From contig CAJTCH010000028.1 of the NCBI GenBank assembly GCA_910574715.1, forward strand, positions 1-64,000: 64,000 nucleotides of DNA, written 5' to 3'. The stretch is from Lachnospiraceae bacterium. GTDB taxonomy: Bacteria > Bacillota > Clostridia > Lachnospirales > Lachnospiraceae. Within the stretch, counting starts at the first letter, position 1. Each line of letters opens with the position of its first letter. Shown piece after piece: positions 9,634-17,622 of this stretch. The translations under genes were made by a program, and so were the position numbers. The notes under the pieces were generated by a model. The model saw only the letters and a program-made list of their open reading frames with translations, had not been told where the DNA came from and did no database searches.

Positions 9634-9710
9634 TTTCTATCTCTCCCTGAGATACTTCCATCATACTCAATCATTGTAAGTCTATTGACTCTCTTCCATT
9701 TACACACTCC

Positions 9711-10799
9711 CTACATCGAAAAGGGAATGATTAAGTTTGTAATAAAAGGACTGTCATAAAACACCACAGAGACATATACCAAGCCCACCACAGAGAATAA
9801 CCCCGTGTACATAGGGACAACCGCTCCTTGATTTGTTATTGCAAGCACCCTTCTGAAATCAAAATATATTTTTGCAATTATAGGATAATAGAAAAAAGCA
9901 AGTCTGAAGACTCCATTGAACAATAAAGAAAGACATATCAGCCCAAAGACAATCTTCACGATGTTATCATAAAAAACATATTTTTCTTTATATAAGGCTT
10001 TATATCCGCCCTTAAACAGTCCCCACAGGATCAGGGCAGGTAATAGTATTACGACACTTGTTATATTTCCTAAGCAAAATGATAATTCAACATATCCAGC
10101 ATACCTCATAATTGCATATGGAAGCACCTCACCAAACCTGTTAATAATAAACGACAGTGTAAGCATGCCCACTATTATGTAAAGAATATTTTTGAAAGAG
10201 ACGTTCCTTTTGTTTTTATATGAAATATATACCAGCACTGTTATAATAGACGAGTAGTGAAAAAAACATGCTATCAGGATTAGTATCAACGGTTTATATT
10301 TCCTTTCAAGAACTGTAAAAGCATATGATACAATCCCTATCGCGATGCTAATTCTTGCCAGTCCGCACATGTACAAATACAATGAAATTGACATGAAGAA
10401 CACAGACAGATAACCAAAGCTCTCGCTTTTTCTTAGGAATACAAAAACCCCCGCTAGATACACAAATGCGGAAAACAAATATATCAACTGAAAACTACCG
10501 GCAACATACTTAGCAAATAAAGTCAGCCATGCAAAAAGCGGTTCCGGTGTAAGATGGTAGTTTAATCTAAGCCAATAATCTGCATGGTCGTACCACTCTT
10601 TATAGACTCCATGGTCAATCCCTACCGACCTAAACCCAAGAGGAATAAATAAAATCACAAACGCCAAGAGCACAAAAAATCTACTTATGTATTTGTTCGC
10701 TCTATACTGATTTGCAGCTATTCCAGCATTAATTGCCGAAAAAATGAATACAAAATAAAAAAAAAACTTAGAACCAGTTTCTGAAAATTCAATACCCAT
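9711..10799 (-). CDS. EpsG/Wzy-like polysaccharide polymerase
   Basis: A 362-residue integral membrane protein with about ten hydrophobic segments. It contains the EpsG-family pattern around residues 50-75: a first-loop arginine (PLGFRSVGIDHGVYKEWYD) followed by 'PLFAWLTLFAKY'. It is expected to polymerise undecaprenyl-diphosphate-linked repeats outside the membrane. It is the only Wzy-like protein in the operon, which supports that reading. Its start overlaps the upstream GT2 gene by 11 bases. Confidence 0.78.
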   Translation of the reverse strand: MGIEFSETGSKFFFYFVFIFSAINAGIAANQYRANKYISRFFVLLAFVILFIPLGFRSVGIDHGVYKEWYDHADYWLRLNYHLTPEPLFAWLTLFAKYVAGSFQLIYLFSAFVYLAGVFVFLRKSESFGYLSVFFMSISLYLYMCGLARISIAIGIVSYAFTVLERKYKPLILILIACFFHYSSIITVLVYISYKNKRNVSFKNILYIIVGMLTLSFIINRFGEVLPYAIMRYAGYVELSFCLGNITSVVILLPALILWGLFKGGYKALYKEKYVFYDNIVKIVFGLICLSLLFNGVFRLAFFYYPIIAKIYFDFRRVLAITNQGAVVPMYTGLFSVVGLVYVSVVFYDSPFITNLIIPFSM

Positions 10800-11634
10800 A
10801 CTCTTGCTTTCCCTTTAATTCTCTATATAGTTTACCGGAGTCTAGAACACCACGTAATATTGCTCGAGTTTTCTTACCCTTTTCTTCTTCAAATAGAATT
10901 GTAAACAATAGTCTTTTCCATGTCCGCAGATATGGATGTGCCAACTTGATTTCATCTGGGAAGAGTCTATAAGTAACGATCGTATTTCTAGTAATGTAGT
11001 ACTTCCTAAATGCGTTGTGATTATAAGTAAATACATTCCACCACAAGATCTTATGATAAGTCTTTGAACCTAGTTGGTGATCAATAATCATTTCATTGAT
11101 CCGATAAACCTTGTATCCTCTGGATCTAACCCTGGCACAGTATTCCCAATCGACATAATCAATAAAGAATTCATCCCTGAATCCTTTTTCTTTCTTCCAA
11201 AGCTCAATATTATTGTATGATCCTGACGTAATACACATATCAATCTCTGTATGTGTTTCGACAGCAGTTTCTTGTTTCTCCATATCCCTGTCATCATGAA
11301 TAAAGGGAGTTAATATTGCCGCATTATCAAGATTCTTATATTTTTCGTAGCCCTCAACACATTTCTTCGACACAACAGAATCTTGATCAAGCAATAGACA
11401 CCAATCTGCCCCCAGTTTATCAGCATAGCTCATAATAGCATTCAGTGCTGTAGCAATACCTCTATTATTACCATCACTAAGGTATTGAAGCTTATCAAGA
11501 CCATTTAATCTGCTTCTGTTAATCTCTGAATTCAAGTAAACTGCAATCCTATCCACTTGCGGATGAAGAACATTAATATTCTCTATCAGTCTGTTATAAT
11601 CGGGGTTACAGACAACAATTCCAGCTACCTTCAT
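10789..11634 (-). CDS. GT2 glycosyltransferase, rhamnosyltransferase-like
   Basis: A 281-residue GT-A fold enzyme. It starts KVAGIVVCNPDYNRLIENI and carries DWCLLLDQDSVV, the DxD-type metal site of the WbbL-like subfamily, then DEFFIDYVDWEYCARVR, which resembles the family's '(I/L)D..E(L/F)C.R' acceptor block. ATG 11634 has AGAGG five bases upstream. Homologues transfer 6-deoxy sugars such as L-rhamnose. Here the donor might instead be the UDP-L-dideoxyhexose made by the CapE trio, which is inference. Confidence 0.78.
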   Translation of the reverse strand: MKVAGIVVCNPDYNRLIENINVLHPQVDRIAVYLNSEINRSRLNGLDKLQYLSDGNNRGIATALNAIMSYADKLGADWCLLLDQDSVVSKKCVEGYEKYKNLDNAAILTPFIHDDRDMEKQETAVETHTEIDMCITSGSYNNIELWKKEKGFRDEFFIDYVDWEYCARVRSRGYKVYRINEMIIDHQLGSKTYHKILWWNVFTYNHNAFRKYYITRNTIVTYRLFPDEIKLAHPYLRTWKRLLFTILFEEEKGKKTRAILRGVLDSGKLYRELKGKQEYGY

Positions 11635-11644
11635 GAACACCTCT

Positions 11645-12553
11645 TCAATAAAAACTAGTCATGACTGCAAAGGTAAATAAACACTTGATCCTTTTTCCAA
11701 ATCCGGCCCGTCTGATCATTCGAATCATGGCCCATCTTTTACGAAAAGAACTTCGATACCCTGTAATGATATCAAGTGTTTCGCGTTTATTTGAATCCAG
11801 TCTTTCTTCCATTACTTCCTTATATGCCCTTGCCGCTGCCAGTCTCAGTCCTCTCTGTTTATCTATAATCTTTTTATATCTCTTTATTTCGCCAAACAAA
11901 CTATTCTTCTTAACTGATACATTGTTCCCATGTATTCTATAATTGATTTTACTTTCTTTATCATATAATATAATATTGTCTGTCCCCATAAAAACCTGGG
12001 TCAAGAATAAATCATGCATGATAACATCTTCTGGCTTTCTTATGCTGTGAATCAATTCCATCCCTGCTCTATTCATAACCATCGTACATCCAGGATAATG
12101 GCTCTGAATAAATGTCTCTTCAAACGAGTATTCCCTTTCATTTACTACAAGTTTCTGCTTGCCTGTATCTTCTTGAAAGGTTAATAATGCAGAATAATAC
12201 AATGCCGGTGTAGTAATATCCTCAAGAAAATCTACAGCTCTGCTTAGCTTATCTTTCTCCCACAGGTCATCCTGATCACTAAAAGCGAAATAGTCATTTT
12301 CTCCCGAATCGTCCTGCGTGTAGAGCAAATTCATGAAACTATCGCTGGGACCAATGTTTTCGGCACATTCAATATGAATATTGGGATAGACAGAAGCTAA
12401 ATTATTTATGATCGAAACCGTAGCATCCTTTGATCCATCATCTCGGATGTACAACTCGATATTCACGTCCTCTTGGGCAAGTATACTTTTTATCTGTTTC
12501 TCTATATATTTCTCTCCATTATAAGAGGACATCATGACTTTTACTCTTTTCAT
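11645..12553 (-). CDS. GT2 glycosyltransferase
   Basis: A 302-residue family 2 transferase: VKVMMSSYNGEKYIEKQI at the N-terminus, YIRDDGSKDAT as the first nucleotide-binding block, and YFAFSDQDDLWEKDKL as the metal-binding DxD block. HDLFLTQV and a basic C-terminal helix (RSSFRKRWAMIRMIRR) suggest peripheral membrane attachment. AAGGATG precedes the ATG. It sits between the other GT2 gene and the truncated GT4 copy. Confidence 0.8.
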   Translation of the reverse strand: MKRVKVMMSSYNGEKYIEKQIKSILAQEDVNIELYIRDDGSKDATVSIINNLASVYPNIHIECAENIGPSDSFMNLLYTQDDSGENDYFAFSDQDDLWEKDKLSRAVDFLEDITTPALYYSALLTFQEDTGKQKLVVNEREYSFEETFIQSHYPGCTMVMNRAGMELIHSIRKPEDVIMHDLFLTQVFMGTDNIILYDKESKINYRIHGNNVSVKKNSLFGEIKRYKKIIDKQRGLRLAAARAYKEVMEERLDSNKRETLDIITGYRSSFRKRWAMIRMIRRAGFGKRIKCLFTFAVMTSFY

Positions 12554-12593
12554 CAGTTACATCCTTTAATACAATTATATTTTTTCTGTACGC

Positions 12594-13166
12594 TTAACCA
12601 TCTGCATAAGTTTCTTTCATAATCCTATTAGACTCAGAAATGCTAAAACATTTTGTGATTTCTGCCGTTCTCTTCCCATATCCACACATATCCAGCTCGG
12701 ATAAAAATGTCTCTATTACTCTTCCGTAATCATCCATATTGTCGATGGAATCAACCAACACTCCGGTCTCACCATCTATAACGAAGTCTCTAATTCCACC
12801 AATGTTATGACCGATGACCGGAATTCCTGCGGACATTCTTTCCAATGCAGCAATCCCAAGTCCTTCCCTCTTGTTCGGGAATGCGAAGCAATCTGACATC
12901 CATAACAATTCTCGGATGTCGGTACGAAACCCTGTGAATATAACACGGTCAGAGACTCCAAGTTCAATAGCTATCTTTCTCAGCCGTTCTTCGAGATCTC
13001 CTTTTCCCACAATTACATACTTTACATCAAGAATATCCTTGATTGCCCCGATGATAACTTTGTGGCTCTTATTATCATTAAGTTCCCCAACAGAGATGAC
13101 TACAAAGTCTGATATTCCTATCCCTAGTTCTTCTCTCTTCTTCTGACGAACCGCTATACTTAAGAG
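12594..13166 (-). pseudogene. GT4 glycosyltransferase, C-terminal half only
   Basis: The readable frame encodes only the donor-binding half: VVISVGELNDNKSHK, YVIVGKGDLEERL, VIFTGFRTDIRELL, EGLGIAALERMSAG with the E-x7-E pair, and IGGIRDFVIDGETG. Upstream of the GTG at 13010 the homology continues without a start to about 13150 and then runs into the 3' end of the intact GT4 gene at 13171 in another reading frame. The acceptor half (about 190 residues) is missing. It resembles the C-terminus of its neighbour, so I infer a tandem paralogue pair that lost sequence by deletion. A short 138-residue product from GTG 13010 is possible but unlikely to work alone. Confidence 0.75.
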
Positions 13167-13170
13167 GTGC

Positions 13171-14328
13171 CTATACCCTTCCCCTATATACTTCAGACAT
13201 AATCTCGTTCGTGTTCCTTATATCGAAAGTCTTTGCTGTTTTGAAGTTGTTCGAGGCGCAGGAAGTACGGAAGGCGACATCGTCATGCATGCGTTTTATC
13301 GCCGTAACCATCACATCAACATCAGTGGGGTCAATACAGCAACCAGACACACCATCTTCTGTGTAGTCCTTGATACCGTTGACAGCTGCAGATATCAACG
13401 GCAATCCCGCAGCCATCGCTTCAAGTGGTGCAATACCAAGCCCTTCACGGATCGATGGATGCACGAAACAATCTACTGTTTCACACAATTTATCAATGTC
13501 TGACCGGAAACCAAGAAGTTTGATGTGGTCTTGAAGTCCATAATCTTTAACGAGTCTTCTGAACTCTTCTTCCTTATCTCCTTTACCAACTGCAAGGTAT
13601 ACAATGTTATCGATGCATCCCTTTTCCTTCATTTTATGAAGAGCCTCTATAACAATCTTTTGATTCTTACGTTCTGACAATTCGCCGACAGAAAGAAGCA
13701 AGAAGTCTGAATCCTTCACACCAAGTTCTACTCTCTTTGTGGGCCTGTCAACCTTGCATACTGCGAACTTCTCTGTTTCTACGCCAACTCCAGGGATATA
13801 GACAACTTTCTTAGCTTTGAATTTTTCTTTAGCTCGTCTGTAATCCTCTTTATTGATCGTGATCAAAACATCTGTGTAGCGGCTATACCATTTCTCTATC
13901 GAATAGAAAATCAGCCAGTTCTTAAGCGGAGCTCCGTCGTAGAAGTGGAAACCATGGGCAGTATAGATGACCTTTGTTCCAATCTTGTGAGCCGCCTGTC
14001 TCACAATTGCTGATGCTACGGGCGTGTGTGTATGGATGAAAGAGTAGTTGCGTTCCTTTAACAACTTAAGCGTTTCCCTATATGATGCTATATGTCTACC
14101 TATCTTCAATGGGCTTCTTGAAAAATCAAGTTGAATACACTCTATATTCATCTCAGCCATTTGATTCTTAAACTTTTGAACCCTTTCAGCAGGCCAAACA
14201 CTAACATCTGTAAAGTCTCCAGCAACATCTACTATATATCCAATCTCGTGCAGTATTTTTATATTATTCATATTGAACTGCCCTATCATAGATGGTACTG
14301 TTGCCACTATTAACACACGCTTTTCCAT
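13171..14328 (-). CDS. GT4 glycosyltransferase (EpsD/CapM-like)
   Basis: A full-length 385-residue GT-B enzyme. The N-terminal domain has VLIVATVPSMIGQF and FIHTHTPVASAIVRQ followed by the YTAHGFHFYDG acceptor loop. The C-terminal domain has LLSVGELSERKNQ, LAVGKGDKE, LGFRSD and REGLGIAPLEAMAAG (E-x7-E). Close relatives add the second or third sugar to the lipid-linked intermediate on the cytoplasmic face. The ATG overlaps the preceding stop by one base. A truncated paralogue follows immediately downstream. Confidence 0.85.
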   Translation of the reverse strand: MEKRVLIVATVPSMIGQFNMNNIKILHEIGYIVDVAGDFTDVSVWPAERVQKFKNQMAEMNIECIQLDFSRSPLKIGRHIASYRETLKLLKERNYSFIHTHTPVASAIVRQAAHKIGTKVIYTAHGFHFYDGAPLKNWLIFYSIEKWYSRYTDVLITINKEDYRRAKEKFKAKKVVYIPGVGVETEKFAVCKVDRPTKRVELGVKDSDFLLLSVGELSERKNQKIVIEALHKMKEKGCIDNIVYLAVGKGDKEEEFRRLVKDYGLQDHIKLLGFRSDIDKLCETVDCFVHPSIREGLGIAPLEAMAAGLPLISAAVNGIKDYTEDGVSGCCIDPTDVDVMVTAIKRMHDDVAFRTSCASNNFKTAKTFDIRNTNEIMSEVYRGRV

Positions 14329-15911
14329 TAGATATTAATTATTCCTCTCAATTCATTAATACTCTGTATATGTAGCTTTTCAACCTCTGCTTTGTATAAC
14401 CCATCCATATTTCTGAACCATACACTCTTCATTCCAAGTTGCTGAGGAGCCTGAAAATCCTTTTCCGCATTATCCCCAACATACACAATATCCAATGGAT
14501 TTATCCTCCATCGTGTGGTCATAATGCGAAACGCAATGTCACACGGCTTCCTGAACTGCACGCCACCCAGCTCATCTGTGATGATAATGTCATCCACCAG
14601 TTCTTCAAGTCCGAGCGCCACTATCTTGTTCTTTTGGCCTTCCGGCCTTCCGTCAGTAATAATTCCCAACTTGTATCCATTATTCCTCAGCTGTATCAGC
14701 ATCTCCGTAACACCGGGATAAAAATGGATGTCAGGCTTATGGTTTCTATATGTATCAAGGACATTTTGCTTTTCAGCTTCCCGCCCAAGTTCTTTCAACA
14801 GTTCATCAATAGCCGGCTTATCCGCTTCAAAGAATTGCCATAACCTCTTTTCATACCCACCACCAAGGTAATCGCTCACAGCTTTATACCCGGATCGGAC
14901 ATATTCTTTTTCGCTATATAACGTATCATCAAGGTCGAAGATTACACCCTTGATTATTCCTTTTCCTTCTGTAATACACACAGATTGGTCAAATCGACTA
15001 TAGATCGATTTATCAGCAATCACATATTCTCCGGCATGCTCATTGTCAATAAGCTTTAATATTGCCTCTGCGCTTCTCGCACCGGCCTTCATTGACAGAG
15101 GAGCACCGCCACCGAAACGCGGATTGATTTCAATAAACCAGTCAACACCTGCCTCATCACGGATCAGTTGAACCGTCATCGGACCACACGGCCTGAACGC
15201 CTCACATAACACCCTGCTCTCTTCAACCATGACACGATCCATAGTTATCTGTGTTTTAAGAACTTCTCCGGCTCTTACTTGCAGACGCTCTCGCGGAGTG
15301 ATGGTAACTGGATTTCCATTCCAGTCACAAAAAATATCTATGGTGTATTCACGTCCCTCTACGAATGGCTGTACAATGTAGTCTTCAATCTGACCGGCAT
15401 ATACTTCGAGTTCTTCTGCGCTGTCAACCTTAAATGCATTGATGCTGCTCGATCCATCCTTCGGCTTAATAAAAGCAGGAAATCCACCTTTATACTCTTT
15501 CCAGTTGTTAACCGGCATTGGTACATGTAATCCGCAATCAACAAAGAACCGAGAGGTGTTATTCTTATCACGACAGATTCTGATCTTATCAGGATCACTG
15601 ATCATCACTTTGGCTCCAGCACGCTCAAATCTCTCCCTGCTTTCGCTCAACATCAATAAATCAGTATCGATCGTTGGAATGATCAGATCAATCTTATCTT
15701 CCCTGCATATATCTAGGAGATTGTCTATATATGCAGAATCCTTCATAGCCACTACCCGTCTTACATAGTCGCAATACGCTAACGCGGGAGCCGTTCCGGT
15801 CATATCTGCACCGAATAACTTCAAATCCTTATTGAGCACAAGAGCGGCATTGCGGAACGCCTGAAGCAATTCAATCCTTCTCCCGACTCCGGTAAACAGT
15901 ATCCTGATCAT
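14328..15911 (-). CDS. ATP-grasp ligase fused to a HAD-family hydrolase
   Basis: A 527-residue two-domain protein. Residues 1-315 are an ATP-grasp enzyme of the carbamoyl-phosphate-synthase-large/PylC type, with ILFTGVGRRIEL, the ATP-binding FIKPKDGSSS (147-156) and the metal-binding EINPRFGGG (261-269). Residues 320-527 are a HAD-IA hydrolase: GVIFDLDDT with nucleophile D326, IITDGRPEG, an FRKP lysine and VYVGDN. ATG 15911 follows GGAGG by five bases and is chosen over TTG 15923. The fusion presumably couples ligation of an acid to an amine with phosphate removal, to decorate a sugar of the polymer. That role is inference and no substrate can be read. Confidence 0.8.
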   Translation of the reverse strand: MIRILFTGVGRRIELLQAFRNAALVLNKDLKLFGADMTGTAPALAYCDYVRRVVAMKDSAYIDNLLDICREDKIDLIIPTIDTDLLMLSESRERFERAGAKVMISDPDKIRICRDKNNTSRFFVDCGLHVPMPVNNWKEYKGGFPAFIKPKDGSSSINAFKVDSAEELEVYAGQIEDYIVQPFVEGREYTIDIFCDWNGNPVTITPRERLQVRAGEVLKTQITMDRVMVEESRVLCEAFRPCGPMTVQLIRDEAGVDWFIEINPRFGGGAPLSMKAGARSAEAILKLIDNEHAGEYVIADKSIYSRFDQSVCITEGKGIIKGVIFDLDDTLYSEKEYVRSGYKAVSDYLGGGYEKRLWQFFEADKPAIDELLKELGREAEKQNVLDTYRNHKPDIHFYPGVTEMLIQLRNNGYKLGIITDGRPEGQKNKIVALGLEELVDDIIITDELGGVQFRKPCDIAFRIMTTRWRINPLDIVYVGDNAEKDFQAPQQLGMKSVWFRNMDGLYKAEVEKLHIQSINELRGIINI

Positions 15912-15956
15912 GCCGCCCTCCAATTCTTATCGTTTTGGAAGACAGTCATATTGGTA

Positions 15957-16640
15957 TTACTTAGGCAATACCCCCCCCCGATTTGGCTTGGAAGCCTTGT
16001 TTTTCAAGGTTTCTTCGATTTTTGAATCCATCTTTCTTATTGGAACACCTATATATGTTCCACTCTCCTTAACATCGTTTATGACAACCGCTCCGGCGCC
16101 AATTACGACATCCGAGCAGATGTTAACATTATTGGATACTGTGGCTCCTGTTCCTATCCACACATGATTCCCAAGCTCCACCGTTCCTGACAAATGCGAT
16201 CCAACTGAAACATGACAATAATCACCTACATTACAGTCATGATCTATGGAGCTGGATGTATTTACTATGCAGCCCTTTCCTATCTTGGCTCCGGGATTGA
16301 TTACCGATCCGGCCATCACAACGGATCCCTTTCCTATTTCAGCATCCTCAGCTATAACGGCGCTCGGATGAATTAGAGTCGGAAATACTCTTCCTGCATC
16401 TCTGTCCATTAGTTTTTGACGTATTTCAGAATTGCCGACTGCAACGAATATCTCTCCTTCTAATTCAGCTGTCATCGTATCAGGTCCCAACACCGGATAG
16501 CCGCTGCACTCCTTTAATTCAGGGTTATTGTCAAGGAAAACGATTTCCATATAACCGCAAAGCTTCGCAATATCAACCACAACCTTGCCATGCCCGCCGG
16601 CACCTATTATGATCAATCTATTCAGTTTGGTGCCCTCCAT
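15957..16640 (-). CDS. PglD/NeuD-like sugar N- or O-acetyltransferase
   Basis: A 227-residue left-handed beta-helix acyltransferase. The N-terminal Rossmann-like IIIGAGGHGKVVVDIAKL binds the UDP-sugar. Hexapeptide repeats run from about residue 90 to 210 and contain SSSIDHDCNVGDYCHVS with the catalytic-type histidine (DH). In bacillosamine pathways PglD acetylates the 4-amino group made by PglE, and the genes for an aminotransferase and a sugar transferase lie just upstream. The gene overlaps the transferase by 19 bases. A run of nine G residues (minus strand) seven codons before the stop could slip, see findings. Confidence 0.82.
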   Translation of the reverse strand: MEGTKLNRLIIIGAGGHGKVVVDIAKLCGYMEIVFLDNNPELKECSGYPVLGPDTMTAELEGEIFVAVGNSEIRQKLMDRDAGRVFPTLIHPSAVIAEDAEIGKGSVVMAGSVINPGAKIGKGCIVNTSSSIDHDCNVGDYCHVSVGSHLSGTVELGNHVWIGTGATVSNNVNICSDVVIGAGAVVINDVKESGTYIGVPIRKMDSKIEETLKNKASKPNRGGVLPK

Positions 16641-17299
16641 ACAGCTTCTACTCCTTCCGGCGTTCCCATAAATTCTTCCATCGTTACCGATGTCTCCGAA
16701 CTGATCCCTTCGTGCGTCAGCACGGTCTTGATGGTATCTAATATGATCTTTACATCATTGATGAATGTCACATTTTTCGTATACCATACATCCATAACAA
16801 ACTTGTCTTCCCAAGACACGCTGTTTCTTCCGTGAGCTTGAGCATATCCGGTTAGTCCCGGCCTTACATCATGCCTGTGATGCTGCTCTTCGTTGTAACG
16901 GTCCAGATATCTGACCAGCAAAGGACGGGGGCCTATCAGAGACATATCGCCCTTTAGGATGTTGAAGAGCTCCGGGGTCTCGTCAAGGCTGGTCCGTCGC
17001 AGCCAGAAGCCAAACGGCGTGAGCCTTATACTGTCCGGAAGCAATTCGCCATTTTCATCCCGTTCGTCATTCATTGTCCGGAACTTGTACAACCGGAAGA
17101 TTTTCTCCTTTCCTGTCTTCGGATCAATCCTCCCCGGACGATCCTGCTTGAATAAAACAGGCGATCCCAACTTTATCCTCACCAATATGGCAAGAATGAC
17201 ATACAACCAGCAAAAGAGGATCAACACCATCAGCGAAGCAACGATATCTATCAGCCTCTTAAAGAACAGAGCATATGGGCCTCTTTTTGTTTTTTCCAT
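16622..17299 (-). CDS. initiating phosphoglycosyl transferase (PglC/WcaJ-like sugar transferase)
   Basis: A 225-residue bacterial sugar transferase. A single N-terminal hydrophobic re-entrant helix (residues 14-38) is followed by LGSPVLFKQDRPG, FRLYKFRTMN, the catalytic LRRTSLDETPELFNILKGDMSLIGPRPLL (including the D-E dyad) and DVRPGLTGYAQ. It transfers a sugar-1-phosphate from a UDP-sugar to undecaprenyl phosphate and so starts repeat-unit assembly. Its small size matches PglC rather than the five-helix WbaP class. With the flanking aminotransferase and acetyltransferase it suggests a diNAcBac-like first sugar. Confidence 0.9.
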   Translation of the reverse strand: MEKTKRGPYALFFKRLIDIVASLMVLILFCWLYVILAILVRIKLGSPVLFKQDRPGRIDPKTGKEKIFRLYKFRTMNDERDENGELLPDSIRLTPFGFWLRRTSLDETPELFNILKGDMSLIGPRPLLVRYLDRYNEEQHHRHDVRPGLTGYAQAHGRNSVSWEDKFVMDVWYTKNVTFINDVKIILDTIKTVLTHEGISSETSVTMEEFMGTPEGVEAVWRAPN

Positions 17300-17315
17300 A
17301 TATCCAAATCCCCGT

Positions 17316-17612
17316 TCATTTATTCAAAGCATGCCTTAATGACACAAAAGAAGTTAACCTCATCTCATCTGGCAATAAATTCCCCTGCTCATCCACCTCA
17401 TTCGTCATCGTACGGAACTTATACATTTTAAAAACCTTCCCGTCTAGTCCCGGCCTTTCCTGCGCAAATAATATCGGTGAACCAAGCTTTATCCTTACCA
17501 GTACCGCTGTTAAAAGAAGAATGGGGCTTAATACAACAGAAGCCAGCAATGCACAGATAAAATCCTGCGGACGTTTCACATACTTTTCATAAATTCCTTT
17601 TTTATGACTCAT
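17316..17612 (-). pseudogene. sugar transferase, N-terminal fragment
   Basis: ATG 17612 follows GAGGGGG and opens 98 residues that repeat the N-terminus of the downstream sugar transferase: a hydrophobic helix, then VRIKLGSPILFAQERPG, FKMYKFRTM and PDEMRLTSF. After LTSF the frame diverges and stops before the catalytic RTSLDE block. No phosphoglycosyl transferase activity is expected. It lies ten bases after the aminotransferase gene and 16 bases before the intact copy, so it looks like a paralogue cut down by deletion. Confidence 0.8.
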
Positions 17613-17622
17613 GCGCACCCCC

